A stretch of 51,998 nt of DNA from an uncultured Blautia sp. (GCA_900765525.1 CAAFRY010000191.1:1-51998); one strand, 5' to 3'. Shown: positions 41,587 through 50,069, counted from the first letter of the stretch. The notes: generated by a model not told the origin, from the letters alone. Numbers and translations are program-made.

Positions 41587-42825
41587 TCAATCTTCCTGAT
41601 ATTTCTTAATCAATAAGCTGGCGTTGTGTCCTCCAAAGCCCAGGGAATTGGAAAGCGCATAAGTAATTTCCATCTCCTGTCCCTGTCCGGTCACATAGTC
41701 TAAATCGCATTCCTCGTCCGCTACCTGGTAACCTGCGGTTTCATGCAAAAAGCCTTCCTCTATTTCCTTTACACAGTCAATAAATTCCACAGCTCCTGCT
41801 GCTCCCAGAAGATGGCCAATCATGGATTTGGTGGAATTTATCTTCATCTTGTAAGCATGGTCCTGGAACAGCTTTTTAATAGCTCTTGTCTCAAATAAAT
41901 CGTTATGATGGGTAGCAGTGCCATGGGCGTTAATATACATTACATCTTCCAGGGCGATTCCTGCTTCTTTTACTGCGTTTTCCATGGCTCTGGCGGCTCC
42001 TGCTCCGTCCTCTGCCGGAGAGGTAATGTGGTAAGCATCACTGGTGGAGCCATAGCCCACTACCTCAGCCAGAATCTTGGCCCCTCTCTTTTTAGCGTGT
42101 TCTAATTCTTCCAGAACCACCACGCCTGCACCTTCGCCCATAACAAAACCGTCTCTTTCCTTGTCAAAAGGAATGGAGCAGCGTGTTGGGTCCGGATTGG
42201 TGGACAGAGCTGTAAGGGCTGTAAATCCTGCAATTCCCACAGGGGTAATGCAGGCTTCCGTACCGCCGGCCACCATCACATCAGCGTCTCCGCACTGAAT
42301 GCTGCGGTAAGCCTCTCCGATACAATGTGTTCCGGAAGCACAGGCAGTTACAACGTTAATGCTCTTTCCCTTTAAACCAAACTGGATAGATACATTTCCT
42401 GCAGCCATGTTGGAAATCATCAAAGGAACCATCAGAGGATTTACTCTTCCCGGACCTTTTTCCATAAGTTTTTTATGCTCTCTCTCTACAGTCTGCAGGC
42501 TTCCGATACCGGAACCAATGGAGCAGCCCACCATATAAGGGTCCTCCTGCTCTATATCCAGGCCGGAATGCTCAATGGCTTCCTTAGCCGCTGCCACAGC
42601 ATACTGAGAAAACAGCTCCATTCTTTTCGCAGCTTTAAAATCCATATAATCTTTTCCCTGAAAGCCCTTTACTTCAGCTGCCAGATGTACTTTATAATCT
42701 GAGGTATCAAATCTGGTAATCTCTCCGAAACTGATTCTTCCTTCTTTTAATCCCTGCCAGTATTCCTCTACATTCAGTCCGATAGGGGTAATAGCCCCCA
42801 TACCTGTTACAACTACTCTTCTCAT
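41587..42825 (-). CDS. fabF: 3-oxoacyl-ACP synthase II
   Basis: FabF condenses malonyl-ACP with acyl-ACP in chain elongation. The 412-aa protein has the active-site Cys in VTACASGTHCIGEAYRS, and the two catalytic His in NAHGTATHHND and KSMIGHLLGAAG. Full length. It lies 8 bp after fabG. As no fabH occurs in this operon, initiation must use a synthase elsewhere. Confidence 0.96.
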   Translation of the reverse strand: MRRVVVTGMGAITPIGLNVEEYWQGLKEGRISFGEITRFDTSDYKVHLAAEVKGFQGKDYMDFKAAKRMELFSQYAVAAAKEAIEHSGLDIEQEDPYMVGCSIGSGIGSLQTVEREHKKLMEKGPGRVNPLMVPLMISNMAAGNVSIQFGLKGKSINVVTACASGTHCIGEAYRSIQCGDADVMVAGGTEACITPVGIAGFTALTALSTNPDPTRCSIPFDKERDGFVMGEGAGVVVLEELEHAKKRGAKILAEVVGYGSTSDAYHITSPAEDGAGAARAMENAVKEAGIALEDVMYINAHGTATHHNDLFETRAIKKLFQDHAYKMKINSTKSMIGHLLGAAGAVEFIDCVKEIEEGFLHETAGYQVADEECDLDYVTGQGQEMEITYALSNSLGFGGHNASLLIKKYQED

Positions 42826-42833
42826 AAATCCTC

Positions 42834-43574
42834 CTACATGCTCATGCCGCCGTCTACACTGATAACCTGTCCTGTAATATAATCTGCTTTATCGGAAGCC
42901 AGAAACGCCACCATCTGGGCAATATCCTTAGTCTGTCCGAATTTTCCCAGAGGAATCTGCTTACAGGCTGCTTCCTTGACTTCTTCTCCTAAAACCTCTG
43001 TCATCTCTGTCTCCACAAAGCCCGGAGCCACAGCATTTACTGTAATACCTCTGCTAGCCAGCTCTCTGGCCATGGTCTTGGTCAGTCCGATTACACCTGC
43101 CTTGCTGGCTGCATAGTTGGCCTGGCCTGCATTTCCCAGGATACCGGAAACAGAAGAAATGTTGATAATTTTTCCGCTTCTCTGCTTTAACATCTGCCTT
43201 GCACTGTGGCGGATAGTATTGAAGGCACCCTTTAAGTTGGTATTGATGACTGCGTCAAAGTCCTCTTCCTTCATCTTCATAATCAGGTTGTCCCTGGTAA
43301 TACCTGCATTGTTGACCAGAATATCCAGACGTCCGTATTCCTTGATAATGCTCTGTATCATTTCCTGGCAGGCATTGAAATCTCCTACGCTGCACTGATA
43401 TACAGCAGCCTGTCCGCCATTCTCCTCAATGGTCTTCACCACTTCCATGGCCTTTTCCTTTGAGCCATTATAATTCACTACTACAAAATTTCCCTGAGCA
43501 GCCAGAGTAATGGCAATCTCTCTGCCGATTCCTCTGCTGGCCCCTGTAACTAAAGCTACTTTCTTTTCCAGCAT
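42834..43574 (-). CDS. fabG: 3-oxoacyl-ACP reductase
   Basis: FabG is the NADPH-dependent reductase of the elongation cycle. The protein has the cofactor loop [26 protein letters not shown], and the catalytic Ser/Tyr-x3-Lys in [23 protein letters not shown] chose the ATG at 43574 (246 aa), with AGAGG 7 nt upstream; starts further upstream lack a site at useful spacing. It follows fabD by 11 bp. Confidence 0.96.
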   Translation of the reverse strand: MLEKKVALVTGASRGIGREIAITLAAQGNFVVVNYNGSKEKAMEVVKTIEENGGQAAVYQCSVGDFNACQEMIQSIIKEYGRLDILVNNAGITRDNLIMKMKEEDFDAVINTNLKGAFNTIRHSARQMLKQRSGKIINISSVSGILGNAGQANYAASKAGVIGLTKTMARELASRGITVNAVAPGFVETEMTEVLGEEVKEAACKQIPLGKFGQTKDIAQMVAFLASDKADYITGQVISVDGGMSM

Positions 43575-43585
43575 TTTCATACCTC

Positions 43586-44509
43586 TCATTCTTTCCATGC
43601 GCTGACTGCTTTCTGGAAATCCTCCACAGTCTGAATATTGATTACTTTTGCATTGCGGTCAATTTTTCTCATGAATCCGCTTAAAGTCTTACCCGGTCCA
43701 ATTTCCACAAAAGTATCTACGCCGTCTTTCAGCATAGTCTCTACGCACTGCTGCCACTTTACAGAAGAAGAAACCTGGGCTACCAAAAGCTCTTTAATCT
43801 GTTCCTTATCCTTCACATATTCCGCAGTCACATTGGTGGTATAAGGCACCTGAATGTCCTGAAGCTGCACCTGTTCCAGCACCTGTCCCAGCTTCTCCCC
43901 TGCTCCTGTCAGCATCTTAGAATGGAAGGGACCGGAAACCTTCAGCGGTATCACTCTCTTAGTCCCGGCTGCCTTCAGGCTCTCAGAAGCCTTGGCCACG
44001 GCTTCCTCCTCTCCAGTAATGACAATCTGTCCCGGACAGTTATAATTGGCAATGGATACGATTCCCTCTGTCTCCTGACAGATTTTCTCAATCACTGCTG
44101 CATCCGTTCCCAGCACTGCAGACATAGCGCCTCCAGTAGGCACTGCCTCCTGCATAAAGATACCTCTCTGTCTCACTACACGGAAAGCATCCTCCATGGA
44201 CATTGCTCCGGAAGCCAGCAAAGCGCCGTACTCACCCAAACTTAATCCGCCTGCTGCGTCCGGCTTAATGCCCTCCTCCTGCAGTGCAGCCAGGATAGCA
44301 GCTTCCACAGCCAGCATGGCAATCTGTGTATATTCTGTAATATTTATCTTTTCGTTTTCCTCAAAGCAAATTTCCTTTAAGTCCAGACCGGAAATTTCAG
44401 AGGCCTTGTCAAATACTTCCCTGCAAACAGAAAAGCTTTCATAAAAATCCTTGCCCATGCCCACATACTGTGCGCCCTGACCCGGAAAAATAAATGCTGT
44501 TTTACCCAT
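43586..44509 (-). CDS. fabD: Malonyl-CoA:ACP transacylase
   Basis: FabD loads malonyl units onto ACP. The 307-aa protein has [16 protein letters not shown] at the start, the active-site [10 protein letters not shown] (Ser near residue 90) and the catalytic His in [11 protein letters not shown] chose the ATG at 44509 with AAGGGAT upstream; an in-frame start at 44554 lies inside the FabT-like operator region. A palindrome resembling a FabT site lies 30 bp upstream. Confidence 0.95.
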   Translation of the reverse strand: MGKTAFIFPGQGAQYVGMGKDFYESFSVCREVFDKASEISGLDLKEICFEENEKINITEYTQIAMLAVEAAILAALQEEGIKPDAAGGLSLGEYGALLASGAMSMEDAFRVVRQRGIFMQEAVPTGGAMSAVLGTDAAVIEKICQETEGIVSIANYNCPGQIVITGEEEAVAKASESLKAAGTKRVIPLKVSGPFHSKMLTGAGEKLGQVLEQVQLQDIQVPYTTNVTAEYVKDKEQIKELLVAQVSSSVKWQQCVETMLKDGVDTFVEIGPGKTLSGFMRKIDRNAKVINIQTVEDFQKAVSAWKE

Positions 44510-44538
44510 TTTATCCCTTCCCTTTGTTTGTATATAAA

Positions 44539-44559
44539 ATATTTTGTTTTTCAAAGTAT
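44539..44559. promoter_or_regulatory. FabT-like palindrome ahead of fabD
   Basis: ATATTTTGT-TTT-TCAAAGTAT matches the ANTTTGANNNTCAAANT FabT consensus at all but one position and closely resembles the site ahead of acpP. It lies 30 bp upstream of the fabD ATG, where it could govern an internal promoter. Confidence 0.55.
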
Positions 44560-44571
44560 TTATCTAATGAT

Positions 44572-44621
44572 ATGGGACAGCCGAAATTATTCCGCCAGGG
44601 CGGTATAGCCTGCTGTCCCAT
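44572..44621. terminator. 10-bp inverted repeat between acpP and fabD
   Basis: ATGGGACAGC (44572-44581) and GCTGTCCCAT (44612-44621) are exact complements, with an inner CCGCC-AGGG-CGG partial hairpin. It lies 55 bp past acpP. No T-tract follows, so it may be an attenuating or processing hairpin that lowers fabD expression relative to acpP. Confidence 0.45.
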
Positions 44622-44675
44622 TGAATCCCTGCTTTAAAAATAGGAAGCACGCTGTTGCGGCCTCCCATTTTATTT

Positions 44676-44909
44676 TTATTCTTCTACGCCTTTTGCCTTC
44701 AGATAGTCAATTACTGCTCCCACTGTTGTTAAATCCTGCAGCTCCTCGGAAGGAATCTCTACAGAATATTCATCTTCAAGAGCCATAACCAGCTCAAATA
44801 AATCTAAAGAGTCAGCTCCCAGGTCTTCCTTAAAAGATGTCTCCATAGTGATGCTGTCTGCCTCACAGTTTAACTGTTCTGCAATGATTTCTTTCATTTT
44901 TTCTAACAT
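44676..44909 (-). CDS. acpP: Acyl carrier protein
   Basis: ACP carries the growing acyl chain on phosphopantetheine. The 77-aa acidic protein has the attachment site GADSLDLFELVMALED (Ser36 region) and ends with the usual third helix. The ATG follows AAGGAGAT. It is the first gene of the fatty acid cluster and has a strong promoter overlapped by a FabT-type palindrome. A 55-bp gap and a hairpin separate it from fabD's leader. Confidence 0.96.
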   Translation of the reverse strand: MLEKMKEIIAEQLNCEADSITMETSFKEDLGADSLDLFELVMALEDEYSVEIPSEELQDLTTVGAVIDYLKAKGVEE

Positions 44910-44969
44910 AATTTCCTATCTCCTTTAAATTACATATTAAATCCCTTGTGGGAATCTATGCTGTCATGA

Positions 44970-44990
44970 ATACTTTGATGTTCAAAGTAT
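44970..44990. promoter_or_regulatory. FabT-type operator at the acpP promoter
   Basis: ATACTTTGA-TGT-TCAAAGTAT is a perfect 9-3-9 palindrome and fits ANTTTGANNNTCAAANT exactly. It overlaps the acpP -10, the right place for a MarR-type repressor. FabT is known to use this motif in lactic acid bacteria; a FabT gene is not in this window. Confidence 0.75.
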
Positions 44991-45014
44991 ATCTTCTTTC
45001 CCTATATTTGTCAA
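44986..45014 (-). promoter_or_regulatory. acpP/fatty acid operon promoter
   Basis: On the minus strand TTGACA (45009-45014) and TATACT (44986-44991) are exactly 17 bp apart. The FabT-type palindrome covers the -10 and start site. Confidence 0.85.
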
Positions 45015-45020
45015 CCCTTT

Positions 45021-46196
45021 TTATTCCACAAATTTTATTTGCCTGGAAACGCTGAGGGCAATGCCCATTTCCAGCATCAGGAACAAAATTGAGGTACCTC
45101 CGTAGCTGACAAAGGGAAGTGTGATTCCTGTGGTAGGAATCCAGTTTAACACTACGCACACATTCAGGATAACCTGAAGGGCTATGTGAATGAAAATACC
45201 ACTGACCATAAGGGCCCCGTAAAAATCCGGTGCATTTTCTGCGATAAAAAACAGCCGGTACAACAGGTAAGCAAAAAGTCCCAGCACCACCAGTCCGCCG
45301 AAGACTCCCAGCTCCTCGCAAACAATGGAGAAAATCATATCGTTCTGGGCCTCCGGCACAGGTCCCAGCTTCTGCACACTGTTTCCCAGTCCCTTACCGA
45401 AAAATCCTCCGCTTCCGATAGCATAAAGAGCCTGCATAATCTGGTATCCTCCTTCACTGGAATACTGCTCCGGATTCAGCCACACCAGAATTCGGTTCAA
45501 ACGGAAGTTGTCCACATTGGCATCTGTTCCGCTTAACATCTCCTGAAGGACGATACGTCCCACCACTACCAGGATAGCCAGGACAACCGCACCTATGATA
45601 AAGGGCCTTGTCTTTGGGTGGGCTACAAAAATCATTACCATGGTGATTCCCCCGATGATAATGCCTGTACTCAGATTCTCCGTAAGCCGGAAGGCTCCCA
45701 TGGCCAAGGCTCCGCCAATAAGAAGTAATATGATAAAGCCCTTTGCAGTCTGTACATTTTTCCCCATCTTCATAATCAGACAAGGGATAAAAGTAATGGC
45801 CGCTATCTTAGCCAGCTCTGAAGGCTGGAACTGCAAAGAAGTGTTTGGAATAATGGCCAGCCAGCGGGTGGCGCCGTTTACCTCCACTCCCAAGGGCGTG
45901 AACTTTACCATAGCCATTAGGATAATGGACAACACATAAATAAACCCACTAATATAATACAGCACATGATAGTCAAATCTGGAAACTATCAGGGCGCCTA
46001 TAATACACACAAAACTGATAAGAGCCTGTTTTCCAAAGTAAAACATATCATTATTATATCTCACCTGGGAAATATAGGCGCTGGTACTATACAGAATAAC
46101 CAATCCAAAACAGACCAGCAGAATTACCACCGCCACCAGATTATAATCATAGTATCTCTCTCTGGGAACGGCTTTCCTCCTTGCTTTTTTCGCCAT
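45021..46196 (-). CDS. SEDS-family peptidoglycan polymerase (FtsW/SpoVE/RodA type)
   Basis: SEDS proteins are membrane glycosyltransferases that polymerise lipid II with a partner PBP. The 391-aa protein has about ten membrane segments, the FQPSELAKIA motif, the GTDANVDNFRLNRILVWLNP extracellular loop, and PVPEAQNDMIFSIVCEELG with the catalytic Asp region. I chose the ATG at 46196 with GGAGGAT upstream. The C-terminal WIPTTGITLPFVSYGGTS is classical. FtsW and SpoVE cannot be told apart here. It follows a GDPD gene by 13 bp. Confidence 0.92.
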   Translation of the reverse strand: MAKKARRKAVPRERYYDYNLVAVVILLVCFGLVILYSTSAYISQVRYNNDMFYFGKQALISFVCIIGALIVSRFDYHVLYYISGFIYVLSIILMAMVKFTPLGVEVNGATRWLAIIPNTSLQFQPSELAKIAAITFIPCLIMKMGKNVQTAKGFIILLLIGGALAMGAFRLTENLSTGIIIGGITMVMIFVAHPKTRPFIIGAVVLAILVVVGRIVLQEMLSGTDANVDNFRLNRILVWLNPEQYSSEGGYQIMQALYAIGSGGFFGKGLGNSVQKLGPVPEAQNDMIFSIVCEELGVFGGLVVLGLFAYLLYRLFFIAENAPDFYGALMVSGIFIHIALQVILNVCVVLNWIPTTGITLPFVSYGGTSILFLMLEMGIALSVSRQIKFVE

Positions 46197-46209
46197 ATCT
46201 ATCCTCCCG

Positions 46210-48030
46210 CTAAATTCCAAGAGCATACCGCAGCAGTTCCAGATAACCTGTCCCTGTTCCGCTCTCCTGGCTCTGCACTCTGCGGACCATCTCCGGGTCG
46301 TCGGTGATAATATTATCCACGCCCATATCCAGCATCCGCCTGGCATCTCCCCTGTAGTTGACCGTCCAGGCATGGACCTCCTTGCCGAGGCTGTGAGCCT
46401 CCTTTACAAAAGCTTCATCCACATAGGTATATTTCACACTGAAAAAATCAGCGGCATCTACCTGGGAAATGCTTCCGTAAGTCATGGTCATAATATAACC
46501 TGTCCGGATTTCCGGAGCTGTTTTCTTTATCTGCTCCAGAAATTGATAATTCATAGAGGTGACCACACAATGTTCTTGAAAATTATGCTCCCGTATGGTG
46601 CGGACCACCTTGTTTACAATCCCCTTATTTTTACCATTATACTTAATCTCGATATTTAAGTCCAGCCCTCTGCGGCAAAAATTTAATACTTCATCTAAAG
46701 TGGGTATCTTTTCCCCACGGAATTTGTTATGAAAAGAAATACCGGCATCCAGCTTCTCCACCTCCGGATACTCCATCTCCCACACATTTTTATCTAATCC
46801 TGCGGTTCTCTTAAAAGAATTGTCATGAAGAAGTATCAGTTCTCCATCCTCTGTTTCCTGCACATCAATTTCCGCACAATCCGCTCCACACTCCCAAGTA
46901 TATTCCAAGGCACTCAGCGTATTCTCCGGAGCCTTTAAAGCTCCGCCTCTGTGAGCGGTAATCTGGGTTTCTGCATTCAGTCCTTCTAAATCCGTGTCCT
47001 CATTCACCGCCAGAACAGCCAGATAACTGGCTTCCAGTACCAAAAACAGGCCGGTAACAACAGCGGCCGCTCTCCTCCTTCCCACACGGGAAAACCAGGC
47101 GTAATGTTTCACCAGACGGTAAAGCGCTACCTCTTCTGTCTTCTGCCGGTGAAACCTGGCATAAATCACATACACAAAGGCCAAGCTGAGGATGAGCTGC
47201 ACAGCTCCGGCAAAAATCCCCAGAGCCATATCAATATCCCTGCTGTATATCAGGACGCTGCTGACTTTATTCTCCGCCGGCCTTCCAAAGGCCACCAGCC
47301 CAGTCATGGCCGCCATAACCAGCAGATAACCGGCTGCAGTAATAACCACTATGATAATATGGAGAATACCAAAGCCGGCCAATACCTTCTTTATTTGAGC
47401 CAGCAGCAGCCTTATTCCCGCCTTCATGCCTTTCAGACTTTTCTCACTTTCCAGAAGACAATAGGGAAGGGCAAACACAAAGGAAAAGGATACAGCCAGC
47501 ACAAGGCCCATACCCAGATACAGAAGCCAGTGGGGCTCAACGGCTTTATATATTTCCCGGGCAGTAAATTCCAGGACATTGATATAGGACACTTCTCTAA
47601 CCAGGAAATAAGCAGATAAAAAGGGTGCCGGAAGGGCAGCGCAGAAAATCCAGCCTACCTTCCCTTTTTTCAGAAAAGAAAAGGTAATCCGGATTCCTTC
47701 CGTCACCATGTCACTGGCATAAATTTTCCTCTTCTGGCTGGAATGCATAAAGCAGCACAGCAAAGCAGAAACTTCTATGAGAAAGAACAAAAGTAAAAAA
47801 AGCAGAAACAGAAACAAAAGCGCCAGGGAAACCGGGCTGGCCAGAAATTCCGTATAATTCTCGGCAGTCAGGTAGCTGAACCCCTGATATTTCAGAGAAA
47901 GCTCTACCGCCCTCTTAGCCCCCTGCATCATCAGGAAAAACACTGCAATCCGAAAGCCTGCTTCAAAAAGCAGCAGGCTTCCTATATTATATCTGATGGC
48001 TCTCCACGTCTGGGACAAAATCCCCTTCAT
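46210..48030 (-). CDS. Membrane-anchored glycerophosphodiester phosphodiesterase
   Basis: The 606-aa protein has a large N-terminal membrane domain (about 1-330, at least eight hydrophobic segments) and a C-terminal catalytic GDPD domain. The latter has ITAHRGGALKAPENTL (catalytic His), CAEIDVQETEDGELILLHD (Glu, Asp, His) and HAWTVN. It cleaves glycerophosphodiesters or related lipid headgroups, probably outside the membrane. The ATG follows AAGGGGAT-like sequence near 48037. It may be co-transcribed with the SEDS gene; no shared function is evident. Confidence 0.88.
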   Translation of the reverse strand: MKGILSQTWRAIRYNIGSLLLFEAGFRIAVFFLMMQGAKRAVELSLKYQGFSYLTAENYTEFLASPVSLALLFLFLLFLLLFFLIEVSALLCCFMHSSQKRKIYASDMVTEGIRITFSFLKKGKVGWIFCAALPAPFLSAYFLVREVSYINVLEFTAREIYKAVEPHWLLYLGMGLVLAVSFSFVFALPYCLLESEKSLKGMKAGIRLLLAQIKKVLAGFGILHIIIVVITAAGYLLVMAAMTGLVAFGRPAENKVSSVLIYSRDIDMALGIFAGAVQLILSLAFVYVIYARFHRQKTEEVALYRLVKHYAWFSRVGRRRAAAVVTGLFLVLEASYLAVLAVNEDTDLEGLNAETQITAHRGGALKAPENTLSALEYTWECGADCAEIDVQETEDGELILLHDNSFKRTAGLDKNVWEMEYPEVEKLDAGISFHNKFRGEKIPTLDEVLNFCRRGLDLNIEIKYNGKNKGIVNKVVRTIREHNFQEHCVVTSMNYQFLEQIKKTAPEIRTGYIMTMTYGSISQVDAADFFSVKYTYVDEAFVKEAHSLGKEVHAWTVNYRGDARRMLDMGVDNIITDDPEMVRRVQSQESGTGTGYLELLRYALGI

Positions 48031-48261
48031 AGCTTCTCCGTCCTTGCTCTTCTACATATTGCTGCCAGGTTTATCAGGCATGTCCGTTTACAGTAACTGA
48101 TTTTTATTGTAACAAAAATATGCCCGGTTATGCAAGTTCCGACGGAATTGGCATTTTGCCCTGCTTTTCACCATTTATGCTTCTTTTCATAAGATATTAC
48201 TGTAAGTGAAGGCAGGCTTTCTCCTGCAGTCACCAAATTATAAATGAAAGAGGATTGAAAA

Positions 48262-48792
48262 ATGGAGAATTGTCCAATGAATTATACGTCCTCCAGGGCT
48301 TGCCGTATTCGTCCCAGGCAGTCTCAGGGGGGCCAGGGCTGCAGCTCTTCCTGTCCGGAAGCCTCCAGTCGGAATTCTGCCTGGGATAATCCGTCCCGTT
48401 CCGGAGATTCCCGTGGCGGATGTTCCTGCAGCCAGGATTTGCGTTCCGGAGAAAACCGCCAGGGTTCTGTCTGTGGTAATCATTCCCACTCCAGAGAAGC
48501 CCGCCAAGGATGTTCCTGCAACCAGGATTTGCGTTCCGGAAATTCCTGCCGGGAATCTTCCAGAGGAAACACTTCCCGTATGGGTGAGGTACGCCGGGGA
48601 TGTTCCTGTGGAGGCGACCGCTATGAGGACCAAGGTATTTATGTTCATGCTGACCAGCTTCCTCTCACTATGGCCTATGTACCTATGCAGAGATTTGGAA
48701 CGACATTCCCCTTATGCAAAGGCTTTCAGCTTGGAACCATTTTCCCTGACCTATGCAAGCCTTTCTGTGGAAGGAGGTGTGCAAGCAGATGA
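48262..48792 (+). CDS. cotJA: Spore coat protein CotJA with Cys/Ser/Arg-rich repeat extension
   Basis: The C-terminal 60 residues match CotJA: GIYVHADQLPLTMAYVPMQRF, LGTIFPDLCKPF and a Cys-rich end. CotJA is part of the mother-cell coat with CotJB and the manganese catalase CotJC. The preceding 120 residues are unusual: Cys, Ser, Arg, Gly and Asn-rich with a 30-residue tandem unit starting GCSCSQDLRSGE, GCSCNQDLRSGN and GCSCGGD, coded by a 90-bp DNA period at 48418, 48508 and 48598. The typical CotJA is about 60-80 aa, so this is a large extension. It overlaps cotJB by 4 bp. Confidence 0.88.
   Translation: MENCPMNYTSSRACRIRPRQSQGGQGCSSSCPEASSRNSAWDNPSRSGDSRGGCSCSQDLRSGENRQGSVCGNHSHSREARQGCSCNQDLRSGNSCRESSRGNTSRMGEVRRGCSCGGDRYEDQGIYVHADQLPLTMAYVPMQRFGTTFPLCKGFQLGTIFPDLCKPFCGRRCASR
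48418..48614 (+). repeat. 90-bp tandem repeat within cotJA
   Basis: The 33-bp segment at 48418-48450 recurs at 48508-48540 with one base change (GCAGCC/GCAACC), and its first 11 bases recur again at 48598. The intervals are exactly 90 bp, so the frame is kept. Sequence between the repeats has diverged. Confidence 0.8.
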
Positions 48793-49067
48793 GAAGAACT
48801 GAATCTGAAAACTGTTCCAGGGAACAACTGCTCAACACCATAAACGAAGTCAGTTTTGCCGTAGACGACATAAAGCTTTATTTAGACACTCATCCAGAAG
48901 ACGAGGAAGCATTGGCTTTCTATCGGGATAAGGTGATGGTCCGCAACGAGGCTTTAAGAAAGTATGCCCGGCTGTATGGACCGCTGACTATTGACACGGC
49001 CAACGAATCCAGCGACTGCCGTTGGGAATGGGTTCTTCAGCCCTGGCCCTGGGAAGGAGGCTGCTGA
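48789..49067 (+). CDS. cotJB: Spore coat protein CotJB
   Basis: The 92-aa protein has the CotJB pattern: LLNTINEVSFAVDDIKLYLDTHP, the DEEALAFYRDKV segment and YARLYGPLTIDTANES with a WEWVLQPWPWEGGC ending. I chose the ATG at 48789, preceded by AGGAGG; it overlaps the cotJA stop by 4 bp. It lies 3 bp before cotJC, so all three form one sporulation operon. CotJB has no known catalytic activity. Confidence 0.92.
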   Translation: MRRTESENCSREQLLNTINEVSFAVDDIKLYLDTHPEDEEALAFYRDKVMVRNEALRKYARLYGPLTIDTANESSDCRWEWVLQPWPWEGGC

Positions 49068-49070
49068 TAT

Positions 49071-49283
49071 ATGTGGAATTATGAAAAAAGATTACAGTAT
49101 CCTGTTAATATCAAAACACCAAATGCGAAAATTGCGAAGGTGATATTGACTCAGTATGGGGGCCCTTATACCTATAACCTATGGGACGGTTTTCTACCTA
49201 TTAAAAGGGATTTGATTAGCGATATGAAGATGATACAATATTTTCTCCCCGGTTGTGGCATACGGCCGGGGAGAAACTTTTAG
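49071..49283 (+). pseudogene. cotJC: cotJC, interrupted after codon 32
   Basis: CotJC is a manganese-catalase-like coat protein of about 190-200 aa. The first 32 residues, from MWNYEKRLQYPVNIKTP to ILTQYGGP, match the family. At about base 49168 the match ends in GGGGGCCC; the next 38 residues (YTYNLWDG...) are unrelated and the frame stops at 49283. The metal-ligand helices are absent. Base composition drops sharply here, and element-like genes follow. This is best read as a gene split by an integrated element. The missing 3' part should lie past the other end of the element. Confidence 0.82.
49242..49276. terminator. 11-bp GC-rich hairpin near the element boundary
   Basis: TTTCTCCCCGG (49242-49252) and CCGGGGAGAAA (49266-49276) form a perfect 11-bp stem with a 13-nt loop. 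On the plus strand CTTTTAG follows, so it would end cotJ transcription; it may also block read-out of the element. Confidence 0.65.
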
Positions 49284-49288
49284 CGGTA

Positions 49289-49312
49289 GAAAAAGCACCC
49301 CGAAGGATGCTT
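49289..49312 (-). terminator. Terminator with UUCG tetraloop
   Basis: On the minus strand AAGCATCC-TTCG-GGGTGCTT (one G-U) is followed by TTTTTC. The C(UUCG)G loop is exceptionally stable. It ends transcripts of the small ORF and probably of the dGTPase cassette. Confidence 0.85.
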
Positions 49313-49394
49313 AGACTTGCCTGTTCTTTGGCTCTACCGCTTCAGAACGGATGTTGTGGGTCTGGTTCTGATTTTCTGGTTTTACTTTGTTCAT
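49311..49394 (-). CDS. 27-aa small ORF
   Basis: A short open frame encodes a 27-aa hydrophilic peptide starting MNKVKPENQNQTHN and ending EPKNRQV, rich in N, Q, K and E. A good AGAGGTGAT ribosome binding site stands before the ATG, and a UUCG terminator follows at once, so the unit is well built for expression. It reads in the same direction as the dGTPase genes, 85 bp downstream. There is no signal peptide or membrane segment. I do not recognise a family. Confidence 0.45.
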   Translation of the reverse strand: MNKVKPENQNQTHNIRSEAVEPKNRQV

Positions 49395-49479
49395 GCTATC
49401 ACCTCTGGGATAGTATGTGCCTAGAAGAAAAAACATATGCAAAAATAAAATACTAACTCTTCTCGTACTCCATTTCAAA

Positions 49480-50067
49480 TTAAACCGTTCTCGCTTCGTA
49501 AAACACTAAATATTCTTTTCCTATTGGATTTTTATTTAAATCACAGTTCTGGGCAAAGCTCCATTCTAGCAGAATGCTCTGTCCTTCTAACAAATCTTCT
49601 CGAAATGATTTTTTTATTTCTTTTACAGTAGATAATAATTCTTCTTTTTCTCTACCCTCTAAGAATTTCCCATCCCCGTCTATAGCTTCTATAGAATTTT
49701 CAATTTGAATAGTTACGTCTCTACTTGATAATGTTACCATATTCCATAAGTCATTTTTTACCGCTTCTATAATTACTTTGTTTTGCCTAACTTCTAGCGT
49801 ACCACTTTTATTTGCGATAAAATACGGATAAAAAATAACGATTCCTTTTCCAGACAAACTGACCAATAGTTTGTTTGCAAAATCTTTTGCTTCTTTTGAA
49901 TTCGCTCCGACTAGTCTTGGAAGATTCAAATCATCTCCTTTGAATACCGCACTCCTTATCGTCCATAATATATCTTCTTCCAATTTTTCTTGTCCAGTGT
50001 ATTCTTTCCAAGGAATTGATGGCAGATTCATGCTTTGAAGTTCAAAAAATCCCATTAATTTATTCAT
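49480..50067 (-). CDS. Unknown 195-aa protein, partner of the dGTPase
   Basis: I do not recognise this family. The 195-aa protein has no membrane segment. The N-terminal part has WTIRSAVFKGDDLNLPRLV; the middle is beta-rich, with GKGIVIFYPYFIANKSG and LEVRQNKVIIEAVKNDLW, then charged helix KEELLSTVKEIKKSFREDL. The start at 50067 lies 2 bp after the dGTPase stop, so the two are surely one operon. The AT-rich codon use matches the dGTPase. An accessory, sensor or regulatory role for the hydrolase is inferred from position only. Confidence 0.75.
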   Translation of the reverse strand: MNKLMGFFELQSMNLPSIPWKEYTGQEKLEEDILWTIRSAVFKGDDLNLPRLVGANSKEAKDFANKLLVSLSGKGIVIFYPYFIANKSGTLEVRQNKVIIEAVKNDLWNMVTLSSRDVTIQIENSIEAIDGDGKFLEGREKEELLSTVKEIKKSFREDLLEGQSILLEWSFAQNCDLNKNPIGKEYLVFYEARTV

Positions 50068-50069
50068 TC

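Noticed and set aside
44511..44621. 36-aa frame ahead of fabD (MGQQAIPPWRNN...) ending at the fabD ribosome binding site
   Set aside because: Its start is inside the 10-bp inverted repeat and it contains the FabT-like palindrome; the ribosome binding site is weak. More likely leader DNA than a gene.
48238..48648. 136-aa minus-strand frame within cotJA
   Set aside because: Low-complexity T/G/S/A/I composition opposite the Cys/Ser/Arg-rich repeat; it mirrors the repeat and lacks its own start signals.
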